DNA of 64,000 nt from Takifugu bimaculatus. Lineage: Eukaryota; Chordata; Actinopteri; Tetraodontiformes; Tetraodontidae. The position numbers were made by a program, and so were the translations under genes. Below the pieces are notes generated by a model. That model was not told the DNA's origin. It saw nothing but the letters and a program-made list of their open reading frames with translations, and did no database searches. Where the stretch lies: assembly GCA_004026145.2 (NCBI GenBank), contig CP034979.1, forward strand, positions 14,924,852-14,988,851, read 5' to 3'. Positions 41,301 through 53,539 of this stretch are shown in pieces; positions within the stretch are counted from its first letter, which is position 1, and every line of letters starts with the position of its first letter.

Positions 41301-44292
41301 TCCCGGTGCCACTAAGGCCTCCTCCAGAGTCCAGCTTTGAAGTGATAATGGGGCTTTTGGCTAATGCTCCTCTGCAGGTGCCCCCGGCTCCATCACGCTC
41401 TGTCTCCCAGCATGGCCACGTTAGATGAGAAGAGATTAGAATCCCTTCAAGGTCCATAGATAAGACCAATCTTTCCTCTCATGCATCTTTTTCCTTACCT
41501 GCCCACCTCATTTACTCAATCCTAGACTGTTGATCACACCACTTCCTCCGTTTGCTCCTCCACATTTCATTCCTTTGCCTCCACGGACCACAATAAACAC
41601 AAAGGGATTATAAATCCGTCACTGCATTTGCCATCTCCACTTTTCAGTCAGCGGATTGGTGGCATAGAAACTGTTACTGCAGGTTAACAGGTCCTATCTC
41701 ACATCCAACACTCATTTCTGGAAGCTCTTATTTGGGCGTGGCAGGTGTGTTTGCGTGCACATCTCACAGGCAGCAGAGAAAAACAAATTGATTCCACCCC
41801 CAGTTATTTCTTGCTACAACTAAAAAGCAGAGCTGCCCACCACTCTTACACACACACACACACACACCCAACAGCACACTGTTTTTCATCAAAAAGTGTG
41901 TCTGCAGTCGGCACACACATACAGTCGGGGGCTAATGAGATCACCGCTTCTCACTGTGATACCGACAGGAAAGTATCGTGGGAGCCAATATTGGAAGACG
42001 AACGGCATTTGTAATTCAGTTTTCCCTCTTTCCCTCTTGCTTTGTTCATGCATCCAACAACTTGATGTGTGTGTGTGTGTGTGTGTGGGGGCAGTCGACA
42101 AACCGGAGCAGACACGTGTTTTCTGTGTAATGAGAATTGTAATAGGTGGGAAAAGGACAGAACATGGAGGAGTGTGAGCAAGGAGTCAACGCCGTGGAGA
42201 CATTTGAATATTTCCCCATTTTTTGTTCACATTTTTTCAGTACACGCATAAATGTGCATTATTGGATGCAAGCCTATACACACATTGTTTATGTATGCAC
42301 GGTCAATAGTCTGACCTCTGCCCTCTACATATTAAAGTATCCTTGTGGGACATAATGGAACCCAATGGTGCTCCTTTGCTATATAAATGCACATGAGTAG
42401 TTATGTTAGTGGTTGGAAGCTAATATGTCGTAATATAAACTGATTACAGATTAACTGACAATGAAAATCGCATGCCAACGTTTAGCAACCAGGTTCTTCG
42501 GAATACACTCCAAAATTCAATTCCAAACAATTCATTAAGCAATCCTCCTTAAATCGCTCCAAAGCTGGCAGCTGCAGGAATAGAAGACCTGAGATACTGG
42601 GTTCACTTACCCAAACAAGAGTGTCCCAACTGCAAACCTGTTGCCACAAGTTTGCTCCTCTCACCACCAACCAACACGGTCGCACTCTTATTAAGCTCAG
42701 AATAGCACTCGTGGCACACAGCGAGTCTTTGTGTGTCAGTCCTGGTCCGGTTTTCACATTCAGCCGCCGGTATGTGGCAGCCTGTGGAGCCTTTGGAACA
42801 AAAGGCCCAGAGGTGTACTAAGTATAAAGCTCTAAGAATGGACCTTCTCGCCACAGACAGAGAGGAGACGGAGCCCAGCGCTCGCACACGAGCTGACAAG
42901 AAATATAGTCGGAGGAAATATAGTCAGAGCCAGAAGATACAGAGATGAGTATTGAATCTTATATAATTACACAGAACCCCAAAAAACCCTGTCTGCATCA
43001 ATTACACCTCACTTTCTCTAAGCAATTAGCCCAGATCTCATTTAGAAAATGAGCCTCATTGTGCACAATTTAGCCTCCCTTGTCTGTCTGTGTGTGTTCT
43101 GCTGCTTTGAAGAGGTAAACAGCCCCAACCTGAAGCCTCCACAGAGCATTGGTTGCTACGGCAGCAAATCAGCAGGAATGGGCAGAGCAAAGGCATTTGT
43201 CTGATTGTTTGTTTGTGTGGAAGTGTGCAGTTTGTTAGTTTTGTTTTAATCTTAAAATCAGAGACAAAGCCCAAGGCCACAGGATGGGGGGGTTGGAACA
43301 CTCATTTGCTGCACGCATCTGGGTTTGTTGGGCAAAACTGGTGTGTGTGTTCCGTCCTCCTCGACTGTAGGGAAACACACCCTCTCTCCCCACACCTAAA
43401 GGGAGCAGAGGCAGAATTTAAGTCTGCTTGGGTTGCTTCCAACAATGAGACCCAGAGTCCCCAGTCCAGACCCTAACAGCTAATAACTGGAGATTCCACC
43501 CAGACAGTGTTCTTCCTGCAATGCTGCTCACACACTCACACTTGTAGTTCTATCTTAGTGAGGGCTTTCATAGGCCTAATGGTTTACCCAGTTTGTTACC
43601 CTAACATCCCAACTAACCCTCTAACCTTACCCAAACCACAGTCTAACCTGTCTAAAATGTCCTCGCTTCCCAAAATTGTCCTCATTGTGTTAGTCGAAGG
43701 TGGATTTTGGTACTCAGTATGTAGCAAGTACAAGAACACACACATGAGCGCGTACAAAGTAACATCAGTAAGATCTTCTGCAGAACTGTAACAAGATAGA
43801 CAGACGCGCTGAGTGAGGGGAAACAGCCTATCACGGAGAGATCACACTCTATGTCTTGAAGAATTTGTTCTACAGGGATGTAGCACACACAGAACATGTC
43901 TTCACATACACAAGTTGGATGAAGCAACTAACACTATGTGGGTCGTTATTCCTGAAAGGTTTTGCAACATTCCACGAGCCCCTGAGTGTGAGTGAACACA
44001 CCCGTAGGTCTGAGAGAGAGAGAGAGAGGCGTGAGGGCAGTCTTTTCTCCCCTCTGTGTCAGCTCCAATCTGGACCAGTCAAAGCCAGCCATTACAGGTG
44101 GCAAATTGTCAACAGCAGCACAGAGGAGGAGGAAGAAGAGGTGGAAGAGGAAGAGGAAGAGGAGGAGGAGACCTCACTGTGTGAAATCCCTGTGTGTGTA
44201 TAGTCATGACGGATCTAGACCACACTGTGATGTCTTATTCATGCCGAATCAATTCATAATGACCAGATCAGTCCCGACTGTTATGTGTATGT

Positions 44293-44368
<76 letters not shown>

Positions 44369-47300
44369 ATACAGCGGATGAATGATCCAAACAATACGCA
44401 GGGTGACATGGTCATCTCAGAAGTGTGTGTGTATTTTGAACATGGTGATCTGGTAGGAGTATGTGGAGCGGTGTGTACCAGACACTGGACACACACGCAA
44501 CAGAGCGCCGATGTCCCAGCGCTTCAGAGTGAATATTTAACAGGCTTCAATCCATCTGTTCCATTATTCATGGGGAAGGACACGGAATCGTTAGTAAATA
44601 TAAACACCGCTGTTTCCCTCCCACTTTAACCACATCCTCGCTCCTCCTGCACCTCTCATTCACTTTTCCCTCACTTTCTTCTCCTCCCTTGTTCTTCCTC
44701 TCCTCTTGACGCAGTTTTAAATATTTCAGATGGCGGAGTGGTTTTTAAATTACCCCCTTTTGGCTTCCGCTGTCCTCACATGGTTTGGTCTGCACTTTTC
44801 TCACACACACGGTCCGAATCGTAAAGAAAACAGCGACAAGCCATAAAACCCGCTTTTACCAGCTGACGAGGACAGAGGCAGGAAGAGGGGCAGAGGCAAG
44901 ACCTCCTGGCCCCCCTCAGCTCAGACGCCCCTGCAAGTGTCTGAACTCTACAAGCGTTGCTGTTTGGAGTTTGCTCCTTACAGGCAAATGTAGAAAAAAG
45001 AACTTTGCTAAGTTGGTATTGTTATGCGATATCTTCATTTAGTGCTGTGCCTCGACAACAGGGAACCAAAACAAAGCACCATTTCTGACTCCTCAGGTTG
45101 AGCTATCAGCTGTTTAAGTCAGCAGATTGCCTGATGCGAGCATGTGTGCGCATTTTGCTCTCAGTGTGCCTAAAGTTAACTCTGCTGAAGTCTTTGCTCT
45201 CAGTGTTTACTTAGTGTCAGACAAACTGTAGTCAAGAAATCAGGATGTCTGCCATCAATGGCACGGAAACCTCCTGACGGGTTGCCATGGGGACTGCTGC
45301 CAAGCACTGGCTCAAATGGTCCTCGGAGAGAGAGAGAGGGAACGAGAGAGACGAGGCAGGTCATTCACAAGCAGAAACAAAGAGAAGGAAATGACAAGAC
45401 TAGCTCGGACCATTAATGGCTTGCCAGACCCATATACATGCACAGACACACACACACACACACACACACACACAGCAGCGTACTATACAAACACTTAAAA
45501 ACAGCCACAAAGAAGAAATAAAATGGCACATTCAAGTCAGTCTTTCAGTCACACATACACAAAAAAAGAGTTAATTTTCTTGCTTTGTGGCACAAAAAAG
45601 GGCTTGGAACACCAGAGTGAGTTTCTAAAGCAATCAAACTGGAACAGATGAAAGGAGAAAACAGGCGGCTGAGCATCGAGTGGAAACAAAGTCAGTTACA
45701 TACTGTGACAGACAGACGATTTACAGATTTTAATGATAGTGCACATTATTTATTCTAGATCATTTCCCCTCAGCTATTGCCTATAATTCTCTTGCTGAGC
45801 GACCGTTCCCTAAGAATCAAACAAACAGAAAACACTGCATCCCTCCAGAGGAGGAACAGAGGTTCGGCAAAAAGATAAAACCGCTCTTTTATCCGCAGTA
45901 AAAAAGCCGTATAAAGAATGCACTCCCTCACTCTTGGCCTGCCATCTACACATTAGTGCACTCAGATGTAATTATTGGGTTGTGCCTAATTAGCGTCTTC
46001 CTCTTTTTATCCTCAATGTCATGTGTCATCCTGCAAGCGGGTGTGTTCAAATTGCGTGTACCAGAGTACCTGTTGTCAGGCATAAATATTGAAAATAAAC
46101 TTCCCACCCTTCTGTCTTTTGCAGGGTTTCCTTGGCTCCCCTGTAGTGCAGGTAGTACCACGCCCTCCTCCTCCTAATACCTCCTGGGGAGAAACACAAG
46201 GGATAACCTCTGCAAACAGCCCTCACCCCACCGTGTCACTCTGCGCGTTAGTCATTATCGAAAGCAGCACCCATTTAAATGCATATTTGTCTTTGGTGCA
46301 GCAATCCCCCCCAACACACACACATACACACACCCAAAATGCCCCCTTGGGTCTCTTTTCTTCCACCACCCCCAACCGAGCCCAAAAACAGATGCTATTC
46401 CCTGGGGCCGGCTATCCAGCTAACTTCTCGGCACTGCTCTGAATCTGCTCACCTATCCCCCCATTCCACAGTCTCTCCTTCCTCCCGCTCTCCCACTGCG
46501 CAAAGACACAAATTACAGACACGGATGAGCAGATTACAGGTCTGAAATGTAGTGGAAGTGGGATAAGGAGAACTCAGAGGTGGTGGGCTGCTGCAAACAG
46601 GTCGTTAAAAGTGATGGATGCAACTCTATTTTCACTGTTATTGTTCAACGGCTCTACGCAGCGGCTCTCACTTCTGCGCCGTTGTTCCCATGCCTCCTCG
46701 CCAGCGTCATCCATCACGGGCCGCTTTAACTATCTGTAATCATCTCTAATCAATTCCAATTATCTCTCCTTTGCCCCTCATGCATCAATGTCTCTGGTAT
46801 CTCTCACGCGTGGGAAGAGACAGAGGAACAAAAGATAAAGAGGTAAAAGTATAAAGCGAAAGCATGTTCAACATAAGTTTGAAACTGAGTTCATTTGTAC
46901 TTCCCCCCACCAACCCCACCAGCTTGCCCTTTCCACTCCCAGCTTACATGCGTTAATTTACTATCTTCTTTGTAGTGAAGCCTCATTATCCTATTAGTTA
47001 AATGACTGCAAGTATGTGGAGTGTGTAAAATCTCCCCGCAAAACAACAGTCATCTGCTCATTTACCCAACAGCCTTTCATTAAACCGGCTGGCTTTTCCT
47101 CAGTGAGGGGAGCTATCTCATCTGTTCGGCTTCCATTCTAAAAGTTCCCCTTTTGGATTTGTCCTCATATCAGCAAGTCTATGAGAAGCAGCCATTTTGC
47201 AAAGCTCTCCCTCAAAACCTCACTGACCCAAAACAGAGTACAAAGAAGAGTAGAGAAGTCGAGGAAAAGGGGGAAGAGACATTAATTCTGCTCCCAGAAG

Positions 47301-47397
47301 TAGTGAAACCATCTTGGGTCGGACTATCTAACATTAACCTCTCATGTTTGGATCATAATCCAGATGCTACAAGGCCCAGTAAGCTTTTTGAAAAAGG

Positions 47398-47428
<31 letters not shown>

Positions 47429-50400
47429 AAAAGTTTGTTCAAACCTGCTGGTGGGAGTAGGAGTCTGCAAACATTAACTGAATCAGCCTGAAAAACAATG
47501 TTTTGACCCAGACACACAGCTCAGGACACAAGAGTCACATTAGATTTTTTTTTTAAAAACCCTCTTGTCTCCTCTCCTCCTGCTCTCACAACACTCATCC
47601 GGATTTGTAACAAGTATCACATGAAAGTCTAACAAAAGTTGCAATGCATTGAGATCCACGGCTACAGCTGAAAAATGTATTTCCCCTCCACACGGAAAAC
47701 TTCAAGGTCCATTCCTGCTCTGTTCTATATGGCTGCGGATGAAGAACAAATGAGTGTATACGCAGACACATAGCGAACCAATTACGGACTGTTAAACAAA
47801 CTCTACAGATCACGGCAGAAAAGCCTGCACGGGTGAGAATAATGAGCGTGAAGTTAGATTGGACGAAAGCAGCGGCGCTGTGTTAGCACAATCCCCTCGC
47901 TGTTGGCAGAGGCTGCTGCTCCAGATGGACTAATCACGCTTGTTCAAGGCCATGCTCTGGTCTGGAAGGCCTCGGCCTGTTCTCTGTCTGTTCCATCAAA
48001 AGACGGCTAAGTGCTGCTCCGTGTTGGCGGGGGAAGCCTCGTTCTCTCGCCCCGGAGCCCCGCAGGTCGGGTTTGGCATAATGGAAGGCGACATGAAACG
48101 ATCCCTCAGAGGAAGTGACAGATAGATTCAAGATGGCGTTAAACATCGATCCTAAGACGAACATATGGAAGGCTGAGTTCCAGGATCGCGGGTTAGTACC
48201 ACCGTGTGGGTTGAAGAGTGGGAAATGATTTTTCCACATCCCTGTATTTCATTATTCCCAGATGCTGCAGGTAATGTGAACTGGAATAATGGGTGCTGGA
48301 ATGATCGGCAAGCAACAGGAAGACTGATTATGACGTTAAAGAAGAAAGGAAAACAGCGAGGCGCGCTGCAGAGGGGGGATAAACGTTAAGCGCTATTGGG
48401 GGATTTTGTCACCACATGAGGTGCGCGAGTGTGAGGATGAGTGGGCGTTTAACAGGATGGGATCGGCCTTAACAAGTGGAAAGTAAATGAAAACTGCGAT
48501 GACACGTCTTATTCCACCGGGATAGTAAACTCTGGGAAATTCTTGTGTGACAGGCTTGGAATACAATTCAAAGTCTGTCAAAGTTGGAAAAGGTACCGAA
48601 ATAACTGATCCGTGCCTTCAAAGGACGCAGCAGCCTTCACATAAGCTAAAATAAAACCACAGACAACATCCAGCAAGACTTAACAACACCGATGGCTCGA
48701 GGAGCGTGTAAGGTCAAAGGGAGGAGGTTGGTGTGTGTGTGTGCGTGTGTGTGTGTTTTGAAAGCAGGCCAGCAGAGTGGGAAAAGACACTCGGAAGTGA
48801 CTGTACTTACAGTCGAGACAGCGCAGGGTTCTTCTGGAACAGCAACTCGGGAAGCTGCTGCAGTTGATTACGGTTCAGTCGCCTGCAGCAGGAAAAACAT
48901 ATGATCAACCGGTGGGTCTGTGTGTGTCGGTCTGTGTGTGTCGGCCTGTGTGTGTCGGCCTGTGTGTGTCGGCCTGTCCAGATGTGTGCCCTCACATGGG
49001 CTGGAATCAGGCCTGTCGTAGCTCCGGCTCTAGCCAGGGGCTATTGTGTTTCAACTGCTCTGGATGTCAAATAAATATCAAACCCAAAGTTCAGGGAAAT
49101 TAAGCTTCAAGCTGTAAATTATCTCCGTGCACTTAAATAACAACGGCGCATCTGCTCGAATTCAATCCCCCCACCGACTTTCCCAGAGCAGGAGAATAAT
49201 AACATTCTTTTTTTAAACAAGTGAATCGGATCCACTGGAACCTGCACCAAACGTGAACTGATAGGCCGCACTATCAAAACAAGATGCTTTCAAACACAAA
49301 AGAGAATTAGATGAGCCAACTGAAGCTTAAGGAGGTACTGACAGGAACAGAGATTGGCAACAAACTCCGTGTCAAACGGCCTCTGTCCGACACTGGCAGG
49401 CCTTATGCAAATACAACAATTAAGTCAACGAGGAACAGACTGTTACTAATCTCCTGGAAACCACGAGCAGAGCGGGAGGGAGGAGAGCGGTGGCTGAGGG
49501 AGAGAGAGGCTGCTGTCAATCCTTCAAACCGCTTCGGACACATGTTTGGACCTCTGCCACCCGCTGCAGCAGACGCCGGGAAGAGTGCTCGGCCATCTGA
49601 GGCGCAGATTTATTGCGCGTTTACAGCCGCGTTGAACTATACCTGTTCCCGGATTGGTGGCTTGTAAATATTTGAGGAACACGGCCGCTTAGATTCCACA
49701 TCGGTCTGGCACGCCGCGTACATGTCTGCCAAATGTTTGGGATCAGTTGAATACGGGAGAGAATGGAAAAGGAGCTGGACACGGCTTTGAGCTGGGTAGT
49801 ATAAATTGTTAATGTGGGTTTCAGATGAGGGGAAAGACTGCGAGACGTTAACCGCCGTGTCTGGATGACGGCATGTGTCCAGTCATCTGCTGCACAGGTT
49901 TTCATGTGGGTAGCAGTATTGATTTGCTAATGAGCTGGTTTAGGTGTGGTTGACTCTGTTTGTCTATGTGTTTTCCCAGCCGCTTAACAAGCTGTCGAGG
50001 AGTCCTGGTGCTGTCCAGATGAGCCAGAGTTTGCGGTGAGGGCGAGGCCTCACATCCCACTGTGGGTACTCCTGACAAGCAAAGCTAATAAAAAAATACC
50101 CCATGCCACAATGTACCCTCTCAGCACCATCTAACCACAATGGAATGACAGGGAAGTGCCTCACACTCGATACGGCATTTATGGCCGGGTCCTCCTGTTA
50201 GTGTCATTACCAGCGCAGCCCAGCAGAGGTTTGGCATTTACATTTAAACTTAAAGACATGAAAAATATGGTGTTTCTGGTCAGCCTGGGTGGTACTTACA
50301 GTCTCTCCAGCTCCTTCATGTCGTCAAAAGCCCCACGTTCGATCACGGTAATCTGATTCTCCATCAGCTGCCTGTAAGAGAACGGAAAGAGAATGTTAGC

Positions 50401-50482
50401 CTCCATGTGATCCAGTTGGGCTTTTACTTTCGGAGAAAGTTTAGGAGACTTTGGAATCTAGGTGGTAGGACTTCTCTCAGTT

Positions 50483-50533
<51 letters not shown>

Positions 50534-53497
50534 GAAAGAAAGAGGGAGAGAGCAGGCCAGTAGTGTGGACCCCGGGCACTGTGTGGAATCTTGGCAAGGG
50601 GAGCAGAATTAGCAGCCAGGAAAGTTTCTATGGTGGCTCAAAGAGAGCGAGGGTCTGGGCTCTGGTGTGGTCCACTGGGTCTAACGTCTGGGTGGAGACG
50701 TCATGAAAGGATAGGCAGGGGGTCAAACAGAAGGAAAACTGAGGTGGGCCTGAAACTTTCTACAATTGGCACTATCAAGGCTGCTTGTGTGTATCTTTGC
50801 CCGTTGGTGAGCATAGTGTGAGATGCAGGCAGCACTTCAAGGCTGGTCATATGCAAACAAACAGGGATGTGCACAAACACACAGAACCCTCCTGTAAGTC
50901 GGATTACTTCCCTTCCCTTCACATGCTTTGCCAAAGCTAATGCACAAAAAAAAATGTTTGGATCACTTTGGAAGTGTTACGCCAGGCAGCAGAGAAGCGT
51001 CCAGCAGCTTTTGAAGCAACAAGAGCTCCCCTTCATTACGTACACAACTGCTCTGTGTTAAAGGCAACTTCTCATGTCTCCTGTGAGGCCGTGCCGCACT
51101 GCGACCCACCAGTCTGGGCTTCCTCTCTATCGGATATAAATGCTAATCACTGTTTGCAGTCCATAAACACAGAGAGAAAAGTGCAATTCACCTCTGATCC
51201 TCTTCTCATGAGCTAGATGCTAGATGGAGGTTTAGCCCTGAATTTAAAAAAAAACAACCCTTTTTAGACATTTCAGGTCATGGGTGCTTTTTATGGCCTC
51301 TCTCGGTAGATGCAGGCTCACACCTAATTTAGACCAGTCAAGCAGTCAGTGCCAGACGAATGGAGGCAAATTAGCTGTGCGGATTTTAGACTGACAGCAT
51401 GGACGGCAGCTGACCGTAAAGATAAACCTCTGCTCCTGTTGGGCTTCTACTGTGGCCTGCTCATGGGTCAGCAAGATCAGAGGTCAGCCCTTTGTTTTTC
51501 CTAATACTTTTGCCCCCCCCCCATGCTTCCCTAAACAGCTCAAGCACAAGATTATCTGGCAAATCAAAGAGCGGTTTGCTATGTGTTCTATGTAGCGCAG
51601 CTGTAGCGTCGCAGCAAGGGTAGTTGTCTTTATTAGACCTGCCAGGAGCTGCTTCATTCTTACTTGCTAGTGACAAGCCGCCAACATGAAGGTATTTAAC
51701 CTCCACGTGGGGCTGGAAGGCAGCACAGAACTGGAGGCATGCACACGAAGGCCAGATGGGAGAAGGAACAGTGGAAGCAAGCAGGCAGACAGGGGGATGG
51801 GTGAGTAATGAAGTTGAGAAATAGTGGAAATACTGTATATGTAGCTCAGGTTACAGTACGTCTAAACCATCTTAAGGTCCACATAGCTTCCACCCTGCAG
51901 TGTTTATAACTTCCACTTTAGTGTAGCCCCGCTCACATGGACGTGTGCACGTATATGGATTCCTTTACAGAGACTCCGATACATCGGTTCAAAAGTGCAG
52001 TTTCGTTTCAAACGAACAGGGAGTCGGTGGCATCGACTGAGCTCGCAGAGGGTGTTGAGAGGCTATTCAGAAGCAGCGCGCACATGCACGTTACATGTTG
52101 ATGCGATGTGGAAACAGAGGGCAAGTGAGCGTGTTTGTGTCAGGGTGACAATAAGGGCAGCCGAAATGGCCAGAATACAGTGAGAGAAGTCCATTACTTC
52201 ACTTCAATCGGCAGCTTAATGTACTGTGGAGTAGGACTCTCCACTGAACATCTCCACTTCACTGGGTTTATGCTAATCTGAGCAGCGTGCCTGCACAACT
52301 CAGATGCAGCTCAGGCATGCATGAATAGACAAAGTCCTACGCCAACATGCGCCGCAGACAGACGGACGGACGTTCCACCGTCACACAAGAACATGGAGGG
52401 AAGTACTTACAGGACTCGGATGTACTTGAGTCCGGCGAAGTCGCTCTTGGTGATGCGTGTGAGGTTATTCCCATTCAGCTCCCTGCGAAGAAAGACATGC
52501 AAACATTTATCAATAATTCATCAATATTCCCCCTCTGAACCTGTTACGCCTGAAGACTCAAGCAGGAGAGTGTAACGTGGTTCAGCGTGGTTCCTCTGCC
52601 CACTGATACCTGAACACACAGTCACATGATTTCGGACACACAAATGTTATTCTGGGGTAATATAAGCTGAGGTTCTCGTCCCAATCGGTACAATCAGAGA
52701 GGCTGTTTAGAGGGAAGTTCACACTCGCTTCTGGTACCACTGGGAGACATTAAGGAGACCAATTAAAATGGATGCTGGATTTGAGCACTGTGTTTGTCTT
52801 TCCATTCACCAACACCCACAGAACACCCCTCCCTCCCCGTCTACCCTGTGCTCCTTCGATTAGGGATTAGCAGGAGCCAGTTAAGGGGATTTAGGGAGGA
52901 CCACAGGGCCAGAAAGCTAAGCGCTGTCAATATAATAGTAGCTGCCTCCCTGCTGAGGAACCCACAGTTGCTGCTAAAAAATCCAGGGAGAGACCCAAAG
53001 GGTTAAGATTCAGCCACATCTCTCGATGGTGAAAGGTCAACGCTGCGGATGATTTGTTGTTGTGGACTGTAGCTCCTCAATATTCTTGAAAAGAAAGCGA
53101 GGAAAGAACACAACTCTCTTTCCTCTGCCACTACCCTGCTGTAAGCAGTACAGGTCCACCCTATACTGACCTCCGCACCCCCCACCCCGAAGCACAACCC
53201 AAAAAACGGTTCCAAATTGACGCCAAAGGCCCCGATCTCTCTCCCTCAGTCACTCTCTCCTTTCTTCTAATGACCACTCCAGGGACCGTTGCACTATGCA
53301 ATAGGAAAGAGAACGGTCATTACAGACAGATGGTGCATGTGTGTGTGTGTGTGTGTGTGTACACAGGTGCATCGATAGGCCAAACGACACAGTCACGGGA
53401 AATAAATAATGGACTGGGCTTCATTAGCCAAGGCTCTGATACTCACACATGTTGCTCATTACAGGTACTTGTGCAAATAGGTATTCTCTCTCTCTTT

Positions 53498-53539
<42 letters not shown>

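Larger units (their letters stand above)
25304..48810 (-). other. slit1: slit1 intron 4 (23.5 kb), largest intron
   Basis: No coding exon, tRNA, miRNA hairpin or intact transposon is recognised on either strand. It holds at least eight CA/TG microsatellites (listed separately), C16 and G16 homopolymers, a GA-rich tract and several AT-rich, low-repeat stretches (for example near 26030-26560 and 36800-37020) that are candidates for regulatory elements. An intron of this size in a gene with many introns under 105 bp is itself notable. Apparent open frames are short or made of simple repeats. Confidence 0.8.

Noticed and set aside
43856..44381. Open frames rich in Glu and in Thr-His repeats.
   Set aside because: They are translations of the GAGGAA and CA simple repeats, with no conserved protein sequence.
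25304..48810. A nested gene or intact transposon inside intron 4.
   Set aside because: No ORF there has a recognisable domain, and no terminal repeats, transposase or reverse-transcriptase motifs were seen by eye. Short degraded elements could still be missed without a library search.
48917..48978. The 14-bp tandem array as a CRISPR-like array.
   Set aside because: The units are contiguous with no spacers and are TG-rich; this is a minisatellite in a vertebrate intron.
51540..51549. A 10-nt match to the miR-218 5' end on the minus strand in intron 2.
   Set aside because: Bases after position 10 diverge and no complementary arm lies nearby, so no hairpin forms. miR-218 is hosted by Slit2 and Slit3, not Slit1, in vertebrates.
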